Origin: Tenebrio molitor
Taxonomy: Eukaryota; Arthropoda; Insecta; Coleoptera; Tenebrionidae
Direction: 5' to 3'
Assembly: GCF_963966145.1 (NCBI RefSeq)
Contig: NC_091051.1
Coordinates: 16,430,001-16,494,000, forward strand
Length of the DNA stretch: 64,000 nt
In this document: positions 43,632-55,462 of the stretch, piece after piece
Layout of the letters: each line of letters starts with the position of its first letter
How positions within the stretch are numbered: position 1 is the stretch's first letter
The notes under the pieces: generated by a model
What the model was told of the DNA's origin: nothing
The model's database searches: none
What the model saw: the letters and a program-made list of their open reading frames with translations, nothing else
Translations under genes and position numbers: made by a program

Positions 43632-45058
43632 GCTATTCTATACAGGGGCCGCAAAATACTGATTTTTTATTGCAAAATTATAGCTTCATAAAGATATTTG
43701 AAGCGATTCACGATACACTTAACTAATCCTAATGTGTATCTCTAGGTCGCTCTGGGATTGCTTTTCGGTTAAATTTATCAGCTTTTTAGTAAAAAAATAA
43801 AATCCAAATTTTTTATTGCACAATATATCCACTATTGTAAACAATTTTGGCCTAAACTTGAGGTCAATGGATAGAGGAAGCAAATCTACAGGTCGCCTTG
43901 GAAGTGAATTTTTCTTTATTTCAAACCTTTTTTGTATATTTCATTAAAAAAGGAAATAAATTTTATGTATATTTTCAGCAAATAGGCAACACACAATACG
44001 GTTAGCAATTTGGAGCTTAGGGATTAAAGGGTACCCTATTAGTAGGGTTGTCGGTGCAGTGTTACAAAGGTATACAATAGACAGCATTGTTCTTATTATA
44101 TTATGATAATCTACTTATTAAAGTAATATTTGCAATTTTTTTTAAAAACCAAGATTTTTGCCAAATGATTCATGGGGACTTGGATCGAGTCGCACATATA
44201 AACTCTTATTAATTAATGGCGCTCTTTTAGAAATCCGCCAACATTTTCAGCCTTTTCTGATATTTTTTAAAATGATAAATGACATGGTGCCGAATTCTTA
44301 TAAAATAAAGGGTGTGGTACTTAGACATTTTAATAATGCGGAATTTATGCAGACCCAAATAATTTACCTGCTTCATCACAAGCACATATTTAGAAGTGGG
44401 TAGTTGAAAAATTCGACTCTACTTGCATGTTTGCCAATGTATCCCAATTTCCAAGAAGGGCTCAGAATCCAGGCTAATGAGAGGGGGGGAGGTAATAAGT
44501 GAAGTCAAATAAACAAAATTGTTCTACTGATCATTATTGCTTTCATAGTTGCCTTGACGTGAAAGTGTGCGATAAAGTGTTATTTTGAGTTATCCCTGTG
44601 ATTTAGAATAAAAAATGGGTTTGTGCAGTAAGAAGAGATTGACATGTGGCGCTCGTCGTCAAAATAAGAAGAAGTTTATAAAAAATCTTCAGTTTTTTTT
44701 TCGGATCCTTTCTTATTATGGTGATATTTTTGGTATCTCATGGTTAGTGTAAGGAAAAAGCTATAATTAGTTTTGACTTCACAAACAAGTATCTACTTAT
44801 TAAAAAAATGCAACTGAAGAAAATGGTTGAAACTGTTGGTAACTAGAAAATATACATTTCGTATCTGGCTGTCAGGTAAATGAAGCCGCTCGTAGCCCTT
44901 CTTAAATCCGCATACAATAGAGGTTTTGTTCCGAGGATTAACACACCCAGTGGGGTGCAAATTCTTGTTTTTCAGGTTGCAACCGCGAACACTTTGGTGT
45001 CTTTAAGGCAACGGTTGCCTATTCACGAAAACTGAAAATTATGGGCACTCCACAATAG
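43632..45058. mobile_element. Unidentified insertion within BEL gag
   Basis: Gag-like coding (LLVVIIVDKLDDNLAREWQA, about 43520-43610) stops at 43.63 kb and its upstream part resumes near 45.06 kb. The borders carry inverted TTAAGGCTATT / AATAGCCTTAA words. Weak inverted ends (GGGGCCGCAAAATACTGA and GGAGTGCCCATAATTTTCAG) are possible. The interior has no recognised protein. Confidence 0.45.
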
Positions 45059-45521
45059 CCTTAACGCGGCAACATGTGAATTCAACGTACATATCTAAAA
45101 AACACCTAAGTGACGAATGTGAGGCTTTAATTACTTGGGGTGCCTTTGTGATGGCTATTATGTGATCGTGAACGATCAGACGTTTGTTGCAGAACCATTT
45201 CTTTAAGGTATCCCACGCTACATTATAATTTTTTAATGACACCGTTAATGACTCGATTGCTCTCAAAGCTTCACCAGATAAACATGATCGCAAATATTAG
45301 AAACGTTGACAGTTGTTTAGCATGTTGTTTTCGTCTTCGATAATAGATTTAAATGAATTTTGAAATGACAACCATTCCTTATAGCAACCAGTGAAAGATT
45401 TTAGATTTAAGATTGGCAGATTCAGTTTGATTGATTGATCACGATTAGAACAATGTGAATTAGCGCTGAAACAACTACCATTACCGTTCGTTGTGGCCGC
45501 AGTGTGCGGTGGAGGCCTCAT
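45039..45521 (-). pseudogene. BEL/Pao gag remnant (DUF1759-like)
   Basis: Contains LNLPILNLKSFTGCYKEWLS, FQNSFKSIIED and ALRAIESLTVSLKNYNVAWD, typical of Pao/BEL Gag. The frame has a stop at about 45297 and is truncated near 45050. Confidence 0.82.
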
Positions 45522-46157
45522 TTGTTCAATTTTTGTTTGAATTGATGATAATACATCGAAATATTTTGACTCAATTTCGACGCGGTCCTGAGTCTGTGTT
45601 TCAACAGCTGTCGTTGAAGAATCAACTAATTCAATTTCAGTCTGTACCTCTTCATAATCTTTGAATGTCTGTTCGATGAATGTTTTTCTAAATTTTAGTG
45701 GATTTACATCGTTATCATTTGATTGAAAGTTAGCAACAAAGTTTTGAATACGCGTAATTTTTGTTTTTAATGAGGTTCTTTTCTTTTTTCGAGCCTCTAG
45801 TTTGGCAATTGATTCATCTAATAAGGATGTCTCGGGCGTAATGATTGATTTGATTTACACGGTCGAGATGAAAATTTGCGAAATTAAGAACAATTGAAAA
45901 AGTCGTACGTAGTTATGCACGAGTAGTTTGGAAGGGAAATTGAATAGATTGAGAGCCACTAACCTTTGTTGATGTCTTGAGTGATGATCGCTTCGGTGCT
46001 ACCCAATTCGGTGACTATTCGTGCTGCCGTTTTGCTCTTGCTGAAGGTGACGAAATCGTTGCTGCCCTCTGGCCTCTGGGTGTCTCGAATTGTTGATGTA
46101 TGTATGTATTACACTTGTTGTTACACTAGAGGACCGCCGTGTGATATGAATTTAATC

Positions 46158-46175
46158 ATCCGGCTGGAAGGACCA
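46158..46175 (-). other. Candidate primer-binding site (tRNA-Tyr-like)
   Basis: The + strand reads ATCCGGCTGGAAGGACCA, which matches the 3' end of insect or animal tRNA-Tyr (TCCGGCTCGAAGGA plus CCA) with one difference as I recall it. It lies 22 bp inside the LTR border. Confidence 0.55.
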
Positions 46176-46197
46176 AAATTTATCGACGATTAATCAC

Positions 46198-46417
46198 TGT
46201 TAGGTGGTGATATTAGCCGTAACAAATGATACGGTCCTCTTTGTATAAATACTTACAAACTTTATTGTATAAATGTATAAGACAAAATGCTGATGTACAA
46301 GTGTTAAGTACAAAGGATAGTGGTAGACTCTGGTCTGTACCGCTATATTCAGACTTAAATAAGGGTGGGTGATTTCACCCCTCTCACAAGAGAAAGTAGG
46401 CAGGACTTCCTGCTACA
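46198..46417 (-). repeat. 5' LTR of the BEL/Pao element
   Basis: A 220-bp segment with TG...CA borders (TGTTAGG...CTACA on +). On the element strand it contains TATTTAAG-type and AATAAA signals. The partner LTR is not in the window, so the ends rest on the TG/CA rule and PBS position. Confidence 0.6.
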
Positions 46418-46480
46418 GTACCTGTTTCTAAATAACAATAACGTTCAAAACTACATTATTTTCTATTTTGTATAGTGGTA

Positions 46481-46920
46481 CGGGGTGATCAAGAAGGACT
46501 GTTTAAGTTGGTAATCCTGAATTTTATTTTTAAATGGTACAACTGGAGTAACTTCCGGTTGTTGACGGCTTCACACTGACAGCCGCATCAGTGACAAGTC
46601 AAATTTGATATTTCAAATTAAATTAAACATGCTGATGAATCGTTCGAGAGAAGAGTTAATTTATGTTTAAAGCAAAATGGGGAGCACTTCCAGAATTTCC
46701 TTTAGTTAATTTTTAGATTATTATTCCAAATTCCAACTTTGATTTCTTTTTGCCGTAAATTTTTACTCTCATAACCTACCATTTTGTCGTTGTTAATGCT
46801 ACGTCAGATATCTGTCAAATAAACCCACAAAACATATCCGGTTGCAGTGTTGTAAATAGCCGAATAAAAAAATGTTCTTAATTGTATTGCTAACTTAAAC
46901 AGTGCTTCTTGATCACCCAG
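46481..46920. mobile_element. GTGATCAA-family MITE, copy 3
   Basis: The ends CGGGGTGATCAAGAAGGACT and (reverse-complemented right end) CTGGGTGATCAAGAAGCACT continue to TTTAAGTT, with TA at both borders. Confidence 0.75.
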
Positions 46921-47325
46921 TACTATTGAGGCCAAAAAATTTCGTTCACCCAATTCCTGCCATTTCACAAAAAAATATTGTCGTTATGATTGACGTTTGC
47001 AAATTACGGTTTGAAATTTATTACTGTCACCCATAAGAACATTGCACGACCTGCTGTATTATAACCGGCCTCTTCAATTTTAATTTGAGTGATCCCAACA
47101 GAGCGCTAGTGTACGGGCGCTTTTTTTTTGGGATATTATTCATCTTAAGTTTTTGTCACCGAGAGTTTTTCTCGTTCAAATGACATTCGAATTTAAAATC
47201 AAAAATACAAAAATACGATTGTATTCGGTATTGTTTTAGAAAGAAAATATGAACTTACTGTACTCAATCTTAACGCTAAAATCATGTCTAAACCGTAGAG
47301 GGATTCAAAATGACAGCGGCAACGA

Positions 47326-48292
47326 CAAACGAGAGGCTAAATAACCCAGGACGATCCTTACCAATACGCATGCGTTAGTAACTTGGGTGCTTTGTTGTTA
47401 CATGTACTGACATGTACCGCATCCGCATGGTACTGTACCGCGTGCTGCACGTAAGGCAAAGAACAGTAGATGAGTAGAACACAAACTGAAGATATAATTA
47501 TGTTTTTAGAATCTTTTAATAGGTCTATTATTGTATTCAATTTGGAGTCGTTTATGGCTATATATTAAAGCACTCGTAGTTTAATAGATCTCTAAGAAAT
47601 TTTTTATCAATATTTCAGTGTATTATTGTCATTTACACCAAAAAACATCCAATATTAATGTTCAACCTCTACTTTTTAACATATGTTGCAGATGTAGTTG
47701 CATCCGTTACCTTGAATTACCAATTACATAATACAAAATTCCTTAGAATTTGAAAATTTAATTTTTTTATTTAAAAATGGAAAAAAAATCTAAAAAATAA
47801 CATAAAAAACTCGCCTATGAGTCGTTTTCTAGACCTGGGATTCGTGCGCCAAATCAACCCTTATAAAACTCGTCCAAACATTTCATCACAGTTTTTTTAG
47901 CAGCAACATCTAAAATCGTTTCCTCGGAAACGCATACATTTAGTAGAGTTACCTTCAGGCAGGTGTGTGTGATTGGTTATCTTAAAATCGTTTTCATTTC
48001 AAAACTAATATACTTTTCACGTTTGTTGTTGTAGAATCCTTGTTGGATTAAATATTAAAATTCACAGTTAACAGCTGACGCGCGAGTTCTGGGACACCTG
48101 TATAAATGAGTTTACTACATAAAGAAGGTCTTTTATTGTATTGTTTCTTATTAGATACGCAAGTGTTGTTCTAATTTTTTAACAATAAATTTGCGATATT
48201 TTCTAAGTCCGTGAACGTCAAATTTAAATAACGCGCAAAATTATAGGACTTGCGCACAAGTATGGAATGGCCTGGGTCATTTAGCCTCTCGT
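47326..48292. repeat. Inverted pair ACGAGAGGCTAAAT.ACCCAGG
   Basis: ACGAGAGGCTAAATAACCCA near 47330 and its inverse TGGGTCATTTAGCCTCTCGT near 48270 bracket about 960 bp. It may be one element or two chance-oriented relics. The interior shows no coding motif. Confidence 0.5.
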
Positions 48293-48495
48293 CAACGACA
48301 ACAGCTGAAATTTGACAATTTGCTGTGACAGCATAAATTGGCGTAGGATTACAATGCCCGCGAAATTATTTCAAAGGTACCACCACAATAATTTATTTTA
48401 TTAAATTTTTTTGTATTATATTCTAGTGCATTTTGTAGTGTTGGGTTACAAGCCTACAATTTAAACTCTCCCAATCTCTCGCTGGACGGAGTTTA

Positions 48496-48661
48496 CAAAC
48501 ATAACCTTTCGAAGCAATTGTCAACAAATTTGACATATTTATAGTTATTTATGATCAATTCAAATTTGTTTCTGATCCTAGCTCAAACATACGTAAAGTT
48601 ACTAGATAATGACGATAAACGTGTCAAATTTGTTGACAATTGCTTCGAAAGGTTATGTTTG
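48496..48661. mobile_element. 166-bp MITE (CAAACATAACCTTTCGAAGC)
   Basis: Perfect or near-perfect arms of about 40 bp beginning CAAACATAACCTTTCGAAGC and running to CAACAAATTTGACA, with TA on both sides. Confidence 0.85.
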
Positions 48662-48699
48662 TAATCAATGTAATAAGTGAAAGAAATTAAAAATTGTCA

Positions 48700-49990
48700 A
48701 ATTGACAGGAGCATAAAATAACCTCAAAGTGACCATCAATAAATAAACGTGCCTTTTTTTTTTGTTTTTTTTCTGTTTCTGTCGTTTCAATAAAGAGAAA
48801 GCGAGGAAGGAAATCGTGACGTCACCTCAAAAGGGTAAAAATTGGACTATAACTATATTTATATTTTATTTTCACTCTAGAAACATTTTGTTAATGAGCA
48901 ATTTTATTTAAACGCAGATAACGACAATTTTGACAATAAAAGTGCAGCCAATTATCATCGAAAAACGCCCCTAGGAACCAGGATGGAGCCAACTCTATAT
49001 AGTAATTTTGTCAAATAAATGACAATTTTCTAAATTGTTATGGTGATTAATTGTTTTTTGACAAGAACTTGTAAAATTCTTTGAAATGGCAAAAAAGCAG
49101 TTGAATGCTGATTGCAGAAATCACAGGATTCAATTTTTCTATTAAATTTCGTTTATGGTGTTTTCACATTCTACATGGGTATTTACACAATGAGTAAAGA
49201 AACGCCACGAGTCTAGTTATTAGAACTACTCATGGCCAGCGTGCAAGAACTTGAATTTGTGCTGAAACCCCACGAGTCAGTTGTTTCGGGTGTTTTTATT
49301 TTAATTCCCAACATTTTGATATTATACAGGGTGTTTGCGAAGTTGAGGCGTTCCTTTTGACATGTGATAGTTGTTCTAAAGAGTTTTAGCCAAAATCACC
49401 TTAGTAAAATGTGTACGGCAATGAAGATACAATAAGTTAATTTTTTTTAAATTCATGAAACCGGTCCTGCTCAAATTTGCGCTGATTTGTTAGAAATTAG
49501 AATTGACAAAAAAAAAATCAAATGAGCATGGACGTTAATCAAAAATACTGTCCGAGTTGTCATCTAATTAGTCGGGATGGCTTTATCATTACGAAAATAA
49601 TGAGCTCTCAGATATGTTGCTAGTGTATGGGCAATGTTATCAATTGAATTTTACATCTTATACAGAGTGTCCCAAAAGTACCGAAAATTATGCGGCATTC
49701 GTCAAAGCGCTAGAGCTGCGGTATGGCGACCACCATCTCAGCCAAGTGTACCTACCAGTTACAGTTGCGAGCAAGAGTACAGAAAAGCGGTGAGAATCTT
49801 CAAGAGTTCGCTGCAGACGTCGCGTCGAGAGGTTTGTTCACCTGGCCTACTCCAACGGCCTTATGTATAAATAAATAAATTATTTATATATTTTTTTCAA
49901 AAAAACTGTTTTCATTTTTTGTTCGTGATATTTCTATAGACTCTTCAAATGAAAATACGTTTTCTGCTTGTTTTTGATTATGAATTTGTT
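48700..49990. other. Intergenic stretch, no recognised gene
   Basis: AT-rich DNA with scattered half-termini such as TACAGGGTGTTTGCGAAGTT (49326) and TACAGAGTGTCCCAAAAGTA (49661), which look like single ends of truncated DNA transposons. No gene was recognised. Confidence 0.4.
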
Positions 49991-50019
49991 CTCATTAAAA
50001 AAATATATGTTTATTTTTC

Positions 50020-50415
50020 ATTTTAGTATAATAACTCCTAGGATACGAAATACGTAAACATGTCAATAACAACCAGTGCATAATAAGAGGGCGCGGGCGT
50101 AATAAGAATAAGCGGGCGTAATGAATTCATAACGCCCTCATCAATTCATAATTGCAACACAAAAGAAAATTTGACAATTATAAATAAACAATTTGTTTTT
50201 GTTTCATAGGCTTATGTAGGTAAAGCGTACACAAAGATGCCAATTCTTTGTCTTTTTTTTAAAGAACACGTAGTGAAAAATAAAATCTTGTATGCACCAC
50301 GGCGTCACCGAATGATTACGGCCATCGAACGATATCCATCTCTCTGGCTAAATCCCTCGAGCATCGTTCTCCGGGCGTAATCATCGTTGTAACGTCCTTG
50401 GTGTATAAATAGCTA
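50020..50415. repeat. GGGCGTAAT repeat, copy 2
   Basis: Matches 32275-32575 from ATAACTCCTAGGATACGAAA to GTATAAATAGCTATT, with about 90 bp of extra sequence at 50158-50250. Confidence 0.75.
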
Positions 50416-50611
50416 TTAAAAAAGATGAGTTAGTAAATCATTTTTGAAATGATAACTCAGATTTTTATGGAATTCGATTTTTAAAATTTCCTCACCAGTT
50501 TGATCTTTGATTTTTATGATTCAATGCTGTTTTAAAATTTCCAGAAAAATGTGAGTTAGATATTTCTTTATTTGTCTGATATAGACTTGGAAAACGAATT
50601 GATTTTCAGTT

Positions 50612-51117
50612 TTAGTAGTACATATGTGTATCTTTTTAACTCGGATTTTGCCTATTTTCTATGCATTATTTTTAACAAAAACCACAGATTCAGTTGTTAC
50701 GTCTGGCCCACATTTTTTAAGAAACCTTTAAAACGGGGTAGTTTTCCTTATTTTAAGCATAAAAATCTGATTCACATTAAAAAAAAAAAACATAAAAAAT
50801 AGGGTAGTTTTAAAAAATCGATGTTTTCATAGATAAAAGGGGCTTAAAAACAGGTCATTTTTCCAATTTTTTGTGTTTTTGAAAAGACCTCAATGGGCTG
50901 TTTTTCAAACTCAACAAACTTCAACGACTGAAACTAAAAGTTAGAAAAAAAGGGTTAAAAATCAGGGTAAAAAACCAAATTCAACCTTGTTTTTGGTGTT
51001 TCAGTTGAAATACGGGTTTTTGCTTGAAAAAAATGCATAGAAAATAGGAAAATGACTAAGAAAACTAGGCAAAAAAATCCGAGTTAAAAAGATATAGACA
51101 CACATATTAGACTACTT
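50612..51117. repeat. 500-bp palindromic repeat
   Basis: The arms start AGTAGTACATATGTGTATCT and AGTAGTCTAATATGTGTGTC (right end reverse-complemented). Both continue TTTTTAACTCGGATTTT and TTTTCTATGCAT. No target duplication was resolved. Confidence 0.6.
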
Positions 51118-51200
51118 AATTGTTTTGAGCAGTTTGTATTCATTTTTCGTATTCGTTTCCTGGGATATATAACCGGGAAAGTGGTATATAACTAAATATA

Positions 51201-51881
51201 CAGGGTCTCCCAAAACTAGCGGACCAAAATAATACGGTGAATTCATCATCTTCTGGGAATAATAGGAAAAATGTTCAAAAAAATCTATCTTAAATAGTGA
51301 TTAGGAAAGAAGCAATTTAAACTGACCAATGCTGTTGTTGATGTTAAGTTATCTATTCATTAGTTTTCCTGCTTTATTTGTAACTATGGATACATTTCAA
51401 ATGATGCATATGCATTGCTGGGTATCCGCATTGTTTGTGCAATGACGGACGTTTTTAGGTTATAGTATTTTTCAGGTTATAGTATTTCTGCTAGGATGTT
51501 CCCTATTGGGAAAACGAACTGCGTACTCCTGAGGAGCAACTGTGGCACTCTCATCACACTGTCCATATAAGACAAGCATATCAAAATATTCTGAAGCGAT
51601 AAACATTAGGTACGCGTTTTTAATGATTTGTCAGAATTGTCAGAAATAATTTATTATGACATAATATTCAATTATAATGTCTTTGCAATAATCAAATTTG
51701 TTTCGATAGTTACCAATATAATTTTTTAAGGTAATTTTATATCTACACGCGATTGGTCAATTAAAAACGTTCTTATTTTAAAATCCAATGAGAATGGATT
51801 TTTTTAAATATTTTTCTTATTATCGCCAGAAGATAATGATTTCACCGTGTTATTTTGGTCCGCCAGTTCTGGGAGACCCTG
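51201..51881. mobile_element. TA-flanked element (CAGGGTCTCCCA ends)
   Basis: The ends CAGGGTCTCCCAAAACTAGC and (reverse-complemented right end) CAGGGTCTCCCAGAACTGGC continue GGACCAAAATAA.ACGGTGAA, with TA on both sides. The flanks TATAACCGGGAAAGT / ACTTTCCCGGTTATA are themselves inverted, so it sits inside an older palindrome. Confidence 0.75.
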
Positions 51882-52462
51882 TATAAACTTTCCCGGTTAT
51901 ACAGTGTGTCCCCGGATAGGTGAAACGACTCTTGTAAAAGATTTTTTTTGGGGTTTAGCCCTGCTTGGTTAAAGACAAATTTTTAACATAATTTTAGTTT
52001 TGAAAAGTTAAGTATGCGTTGAAAATTTTCAAAAAAACTATTTGTCTGTAGAGTAAAGTGCCTTTTATGTGGTAAATACGACAAAAAATTATTAAGAAAA
52101 GTTGTTTAGAATCAACATTTAGGCTCCTAGACACAAAATTTCAAAATCATCGGCTAACTATGATTTTTCATTTTTTTTAAAGCCAATAACTTGTAGTAAT
52201 AATCTAAGCGTGAATTTTTTTTGCTCATAATAAGAGAACTGTTGAATTTTTTTTCTTTTTTTTGGCTTTAGAGCTGAGAGCTCTATACAGCCACGACCTG
52301 AATCGATCACCTAGTGACCTGGGCCCTACAGATGACTTTAAAAGCTATCGCCAGAAGACTGATGGGAGTACACATTTCTTGCCTAGGGGTCAATCAAGGC
52401 ATTGTTTAACAAACATGGGGTTGACTACGGTCGCACATAGAAGGTACACAGGGAATACGACT

Positions 52463-52790
52463 CTATATGATTGTGCCAGTTTGTACTACAAACTGGAACA
52501 GAGCTTCGTAGATCTCGGTGTTTCGTTTAGCCAAGAGGCACTCCAACGATGTGGGAAAAGAAACATTCATGGTTGTTAGACGTGTCAGCAGTAATTGCGT
52601 ATGTGGATTGTTCTGTGGACAACTAAAGATGGTATGGTTCAAGGTCCCGACTTCGCCGCATTGGCAGAGTGGTGAGTTTTTGATTCCTACGCGGAAGAGA
52701 TGGGTTGGGTTTCGGACATGCTGCGTTTGGAGACGTAACATAGTTGCGATGAGGGAGCGATTTTGGTTGTTCCGTAATTTTACTTAAAAA
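52463..52790 (-). pseudogene. LINE reverse-transcriptase C-terminal zinc-finger remnant
   Basis: Reads MLRLQTQHVRNPTHLFRVGI, then NSPLCQCGEVGTLNHTIFSC, the CxCG...(E)xxxHxxxxC finger after the RT of Jockey/I-type LINEs. The polymerase domain itself is absent, so it is a 5'-truncated copy. Confidence 0.8.
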
Positions 52791-52999
52791 ATTTAATTTA
52801 ATTTTTACTGTAAAAATTTGAATTGCCTCAAACAAAAACAAACAAGCACCTAGGCTTAACAATAAAATTTAATGCAAATGTTGAAATTGTCCCCCGCCAA
52901 CCATTTTGCACTCACCGACATATTGTACACTGCGCTCAACAATGTCAGAGCTTATTTGTTCCGTTTCAGCCCGAATTCTTTGCCGTAAATCTTCTAAAT

Positions 53000-54700
53000 T
53001 GATTGGTCTATTAAAATAAACCTTCTATTTTACATACATAAAGCCATACAAAATAGTTATTTACGAACCAAGTGCGGGAAGACGATGTTCCCGCATGAGC
53101 GCATTTTTTAAAGCACGAGCGACGAAGGAGGGAGTGCCTTTAATTAATGCGCGAATGAACGGAAGATGTCTTCACGCAAGTGGTTCGTACAATATTTTTT
53201 GTACGAAAAGTAAATTAAAATGTTTTGTTTTAATACATTAAACATAAACGAACATAAAACCAAGTAGGCAGTGATCTTTGGTTATTGGAAACAATTGCTT
53301 CACTTGATATTTCAATTTTTGCAATAATTTGTGAATTTTGTAGGAACAATTTTCAACGATTATAAATCTTTCCGTAATTTTTTAATGGAGGAAAACCCAG
53401 GGAAGTTGTATTTTATGAACTAAATTTATTATTATCAAGACAGATTTTTTTTTAATGCCTCAAAGGGCCAGTGTTTTTTGCAATTTTTACATTTGAGTCG
53501 ACCGGGAAGCACTCGTTTCGGAGCGAGCGTTGGATGTTGGAAGCGTTGCTTCCAAGGCTATGAGTACAAAAAAAAATTACAATAAATTGAAATTAAATAA
53601 AAAAAAAATTGGTCTTTTTTTTCTCAGAAAAATTGTTACGGAAAATTTGTTTAAGTTATTTTGTAGTTAGAACGAACAAACTACGCGTCTAGTAGCTAGC
53701 CCTTCACAAGATTATTTGTAAACTTATGTAAATTAAACTTGACTAAATTACACCTTGGTATACGGTAGGTCAATATGCCTAAATTTGACGGAACCAATAG
53801 TCCGTTCGTTGCGACAATTTACAAATAGGAATCAAAAAATCTGACCGTGGTTACTCCAGTGCTGTCTACTACGAGAAGGTGGACTCCGGGGGCTCCGGTG
53901 AGGGTTTGTTTTGGTGGTGCGTTCAGATGGTAGGAACTGCACCTGCGTGAAGACAACTGCGCACGAGAAGACGCTGAAGCGATGAAAGCCTTATCAAGAC
54001 GGTGGTTGTCCCCTTATCTTGATGTTAAGGATTTGACGAGTGACGACAATTCCTGGATCACGTACTAGCCTCTCGGGAGTTCAAAATGCAAAGCCGGTAA
54101 AGTAAAAAAGGCCTAGGAGGAGAACAGAAAATTACCTAAACGAAGTAAAAGAGAGAAGGTCGAAGATAAGAACGTTGAAGGTCTCACCTGAGTTTTTACT
54201 CTGACCTTTTCCGGAAAATGGGTGCAGATGGGTGTGCTCTGGGTCGAGTTATCCAACTTGCACTTTAGTAGATTGGAGGTAACGATAGCTGCTTCTTTCT
54301 GATTTTTTTGTGGTACTCAACGATAAGTTTTTTCGGGAAAGTTTACTGTGTAAACAAATTCACTGTACACGCAAAACGGGAAGGGCACCTTCCCTTTTAT
54401 AAGCTCGGAGTTTTTGTTAACTCTACGTAAAATTGAATGGGCCAATAGTGTACTGCCGTGCATTGCACTCATAGGAAAAGTGGGGTGCTAAATTTTTGGG
54501 GGAAAAGACAGTTGACAGACCAAAATAAACAAAGAGGTGAGGTTAGGGTTAAGTGAAATATATAGTTCTGAAAAATTGGAAAATCAGCAAGCCTTTGCTT
54601 GCCGGATTACATTTAGAAGACAACGGGCATTGAAATGAAACTAGTTTTGCCCACCGACTAACTGAACTCAACTGAACTGAAACTGAGGCTCACAGTACCC
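53000..54700. other. Interior of the long-TIR element, unexplained
   Basis: Contains GC-rich islands near 53090-53175 (GCACGAGCGACGAAGGAGGG) and 53507-53565 (CACTCGTTTCGGAGCGAGCG). A moderately GC-rich 53.85-54.3 kb part has no intact frame. Nothing could be identified. Confidence 0.35.
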
Positions 54701-55462
54701 AAGTGTGGGCCCCCAGGGTAAGGTTAAATGGAACAAGGTGGTAAAACTACCCTGCAAGTTAAGCTTTTCTGTAGGTGACGGTAAAAATTATTTTGTTTGT
54801 TCGACACTGTCAGAATTTGAGAATTTTCTCCTGTGTGAACGGATTTTGATAAATTTGACAACTTGTCAAAACGAAACGTCAAGCTAATTTTAAAGATTTT
54901 TAGCGATTTGGAGCCTTTAAGGGGCTCGTCGAACAAAAAAACGTTGTATTCAACTCGTTCTTGTTAAATAAATAACTATTTTGATTTTCGGAAGACTTAT
55001 TGATTAATTGATTGCCTTTCTTTTTTAATAAAATAAAGGTTGTTTATACTTTAGGTAAAAACTTATCTGTTCGCTTTACTTCGCTGATAGTGGGGACCCA
55101 TGGTCAACACATTCGCTTCGCTTGCTAGCCGAACGCGGCCTGAGAACTGTTAAAAATAAAATTCTTTGATTTGTGAAATAAACATTAAAAAGATGAAAAA
55201 TCATAGTTGGCCGATGATTTTGAAATTTGGTATAGAGGCCTAGATGTTGATTATAAACAACTTTTCTTAATAACTTTTTGTCGTATTTGTCACATAAAAG
55301 GCACTTTACTCCACAGGAAAATAGGTTTTATCAAAATTTCCAAGGCATACTTGATTTTTCAAAACTGAAATTATGTTAGAAATTAGTCTTTAACCAAGCA
55401 GGGCTGGACCCCAGAAAAAGAAAATTTTATAAGAGTCGTTTCACCTATCCGGCGACACTGTA

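Larger units (their letters stand above)
41768..46417 (-). mobile_element. BEL/Pao LTR retrotransposon, decayed and interrupted
   Basis: In - strand order: an LTR (46417-46198), a primer-binding site, gag pieces (45521-45039 and 43620-43520), a zinc knuckle, an aspartic-protease region, the linker, and the start of reverse transcriptase, where it is cut by the MITE 41294-41767. Integrase, RNase H and the second LTR are not recognised. Frameshifts, stops and at least two insertions (42976-43253 and about 43632-45058) make it inactive. Confidence 0.85.
51902..55460. mobile_element. 3.56-kb element bounded by ~275-bp inverted repeats
   Basis: The left arm 51902-52180 starts CAGTGTGTCCCCGGATAGGT. 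The right arm 55188-55460, reverse-complemented, starts CAGTGTCGCCGGATAGGTGA. They match through GAAACGACTCTT, CCTGCTTGGTTAAAGAC, TAAAGTGCCTTTTATGTG and CATCGGC.AACTATGATTTTTCAT. TA flanks lie at 51900-51901 and 55461-55462. The interior holds a LINE 3' relic and GC-rich islands at 53.1 and 53.5 kb but no recognised transposase. Confidence 0.7.

Noticed and set aside
44158..44403. An 81-codon + frame inside the BEL insertion
   Set aside because: No motif was recognised and the region is repeat-derived.
52262..52579. A 105-codon + frame
   Set aside because: It is antisense to the LINE zinc-finger remnant and its 3' flank, which has the recognisable motif.
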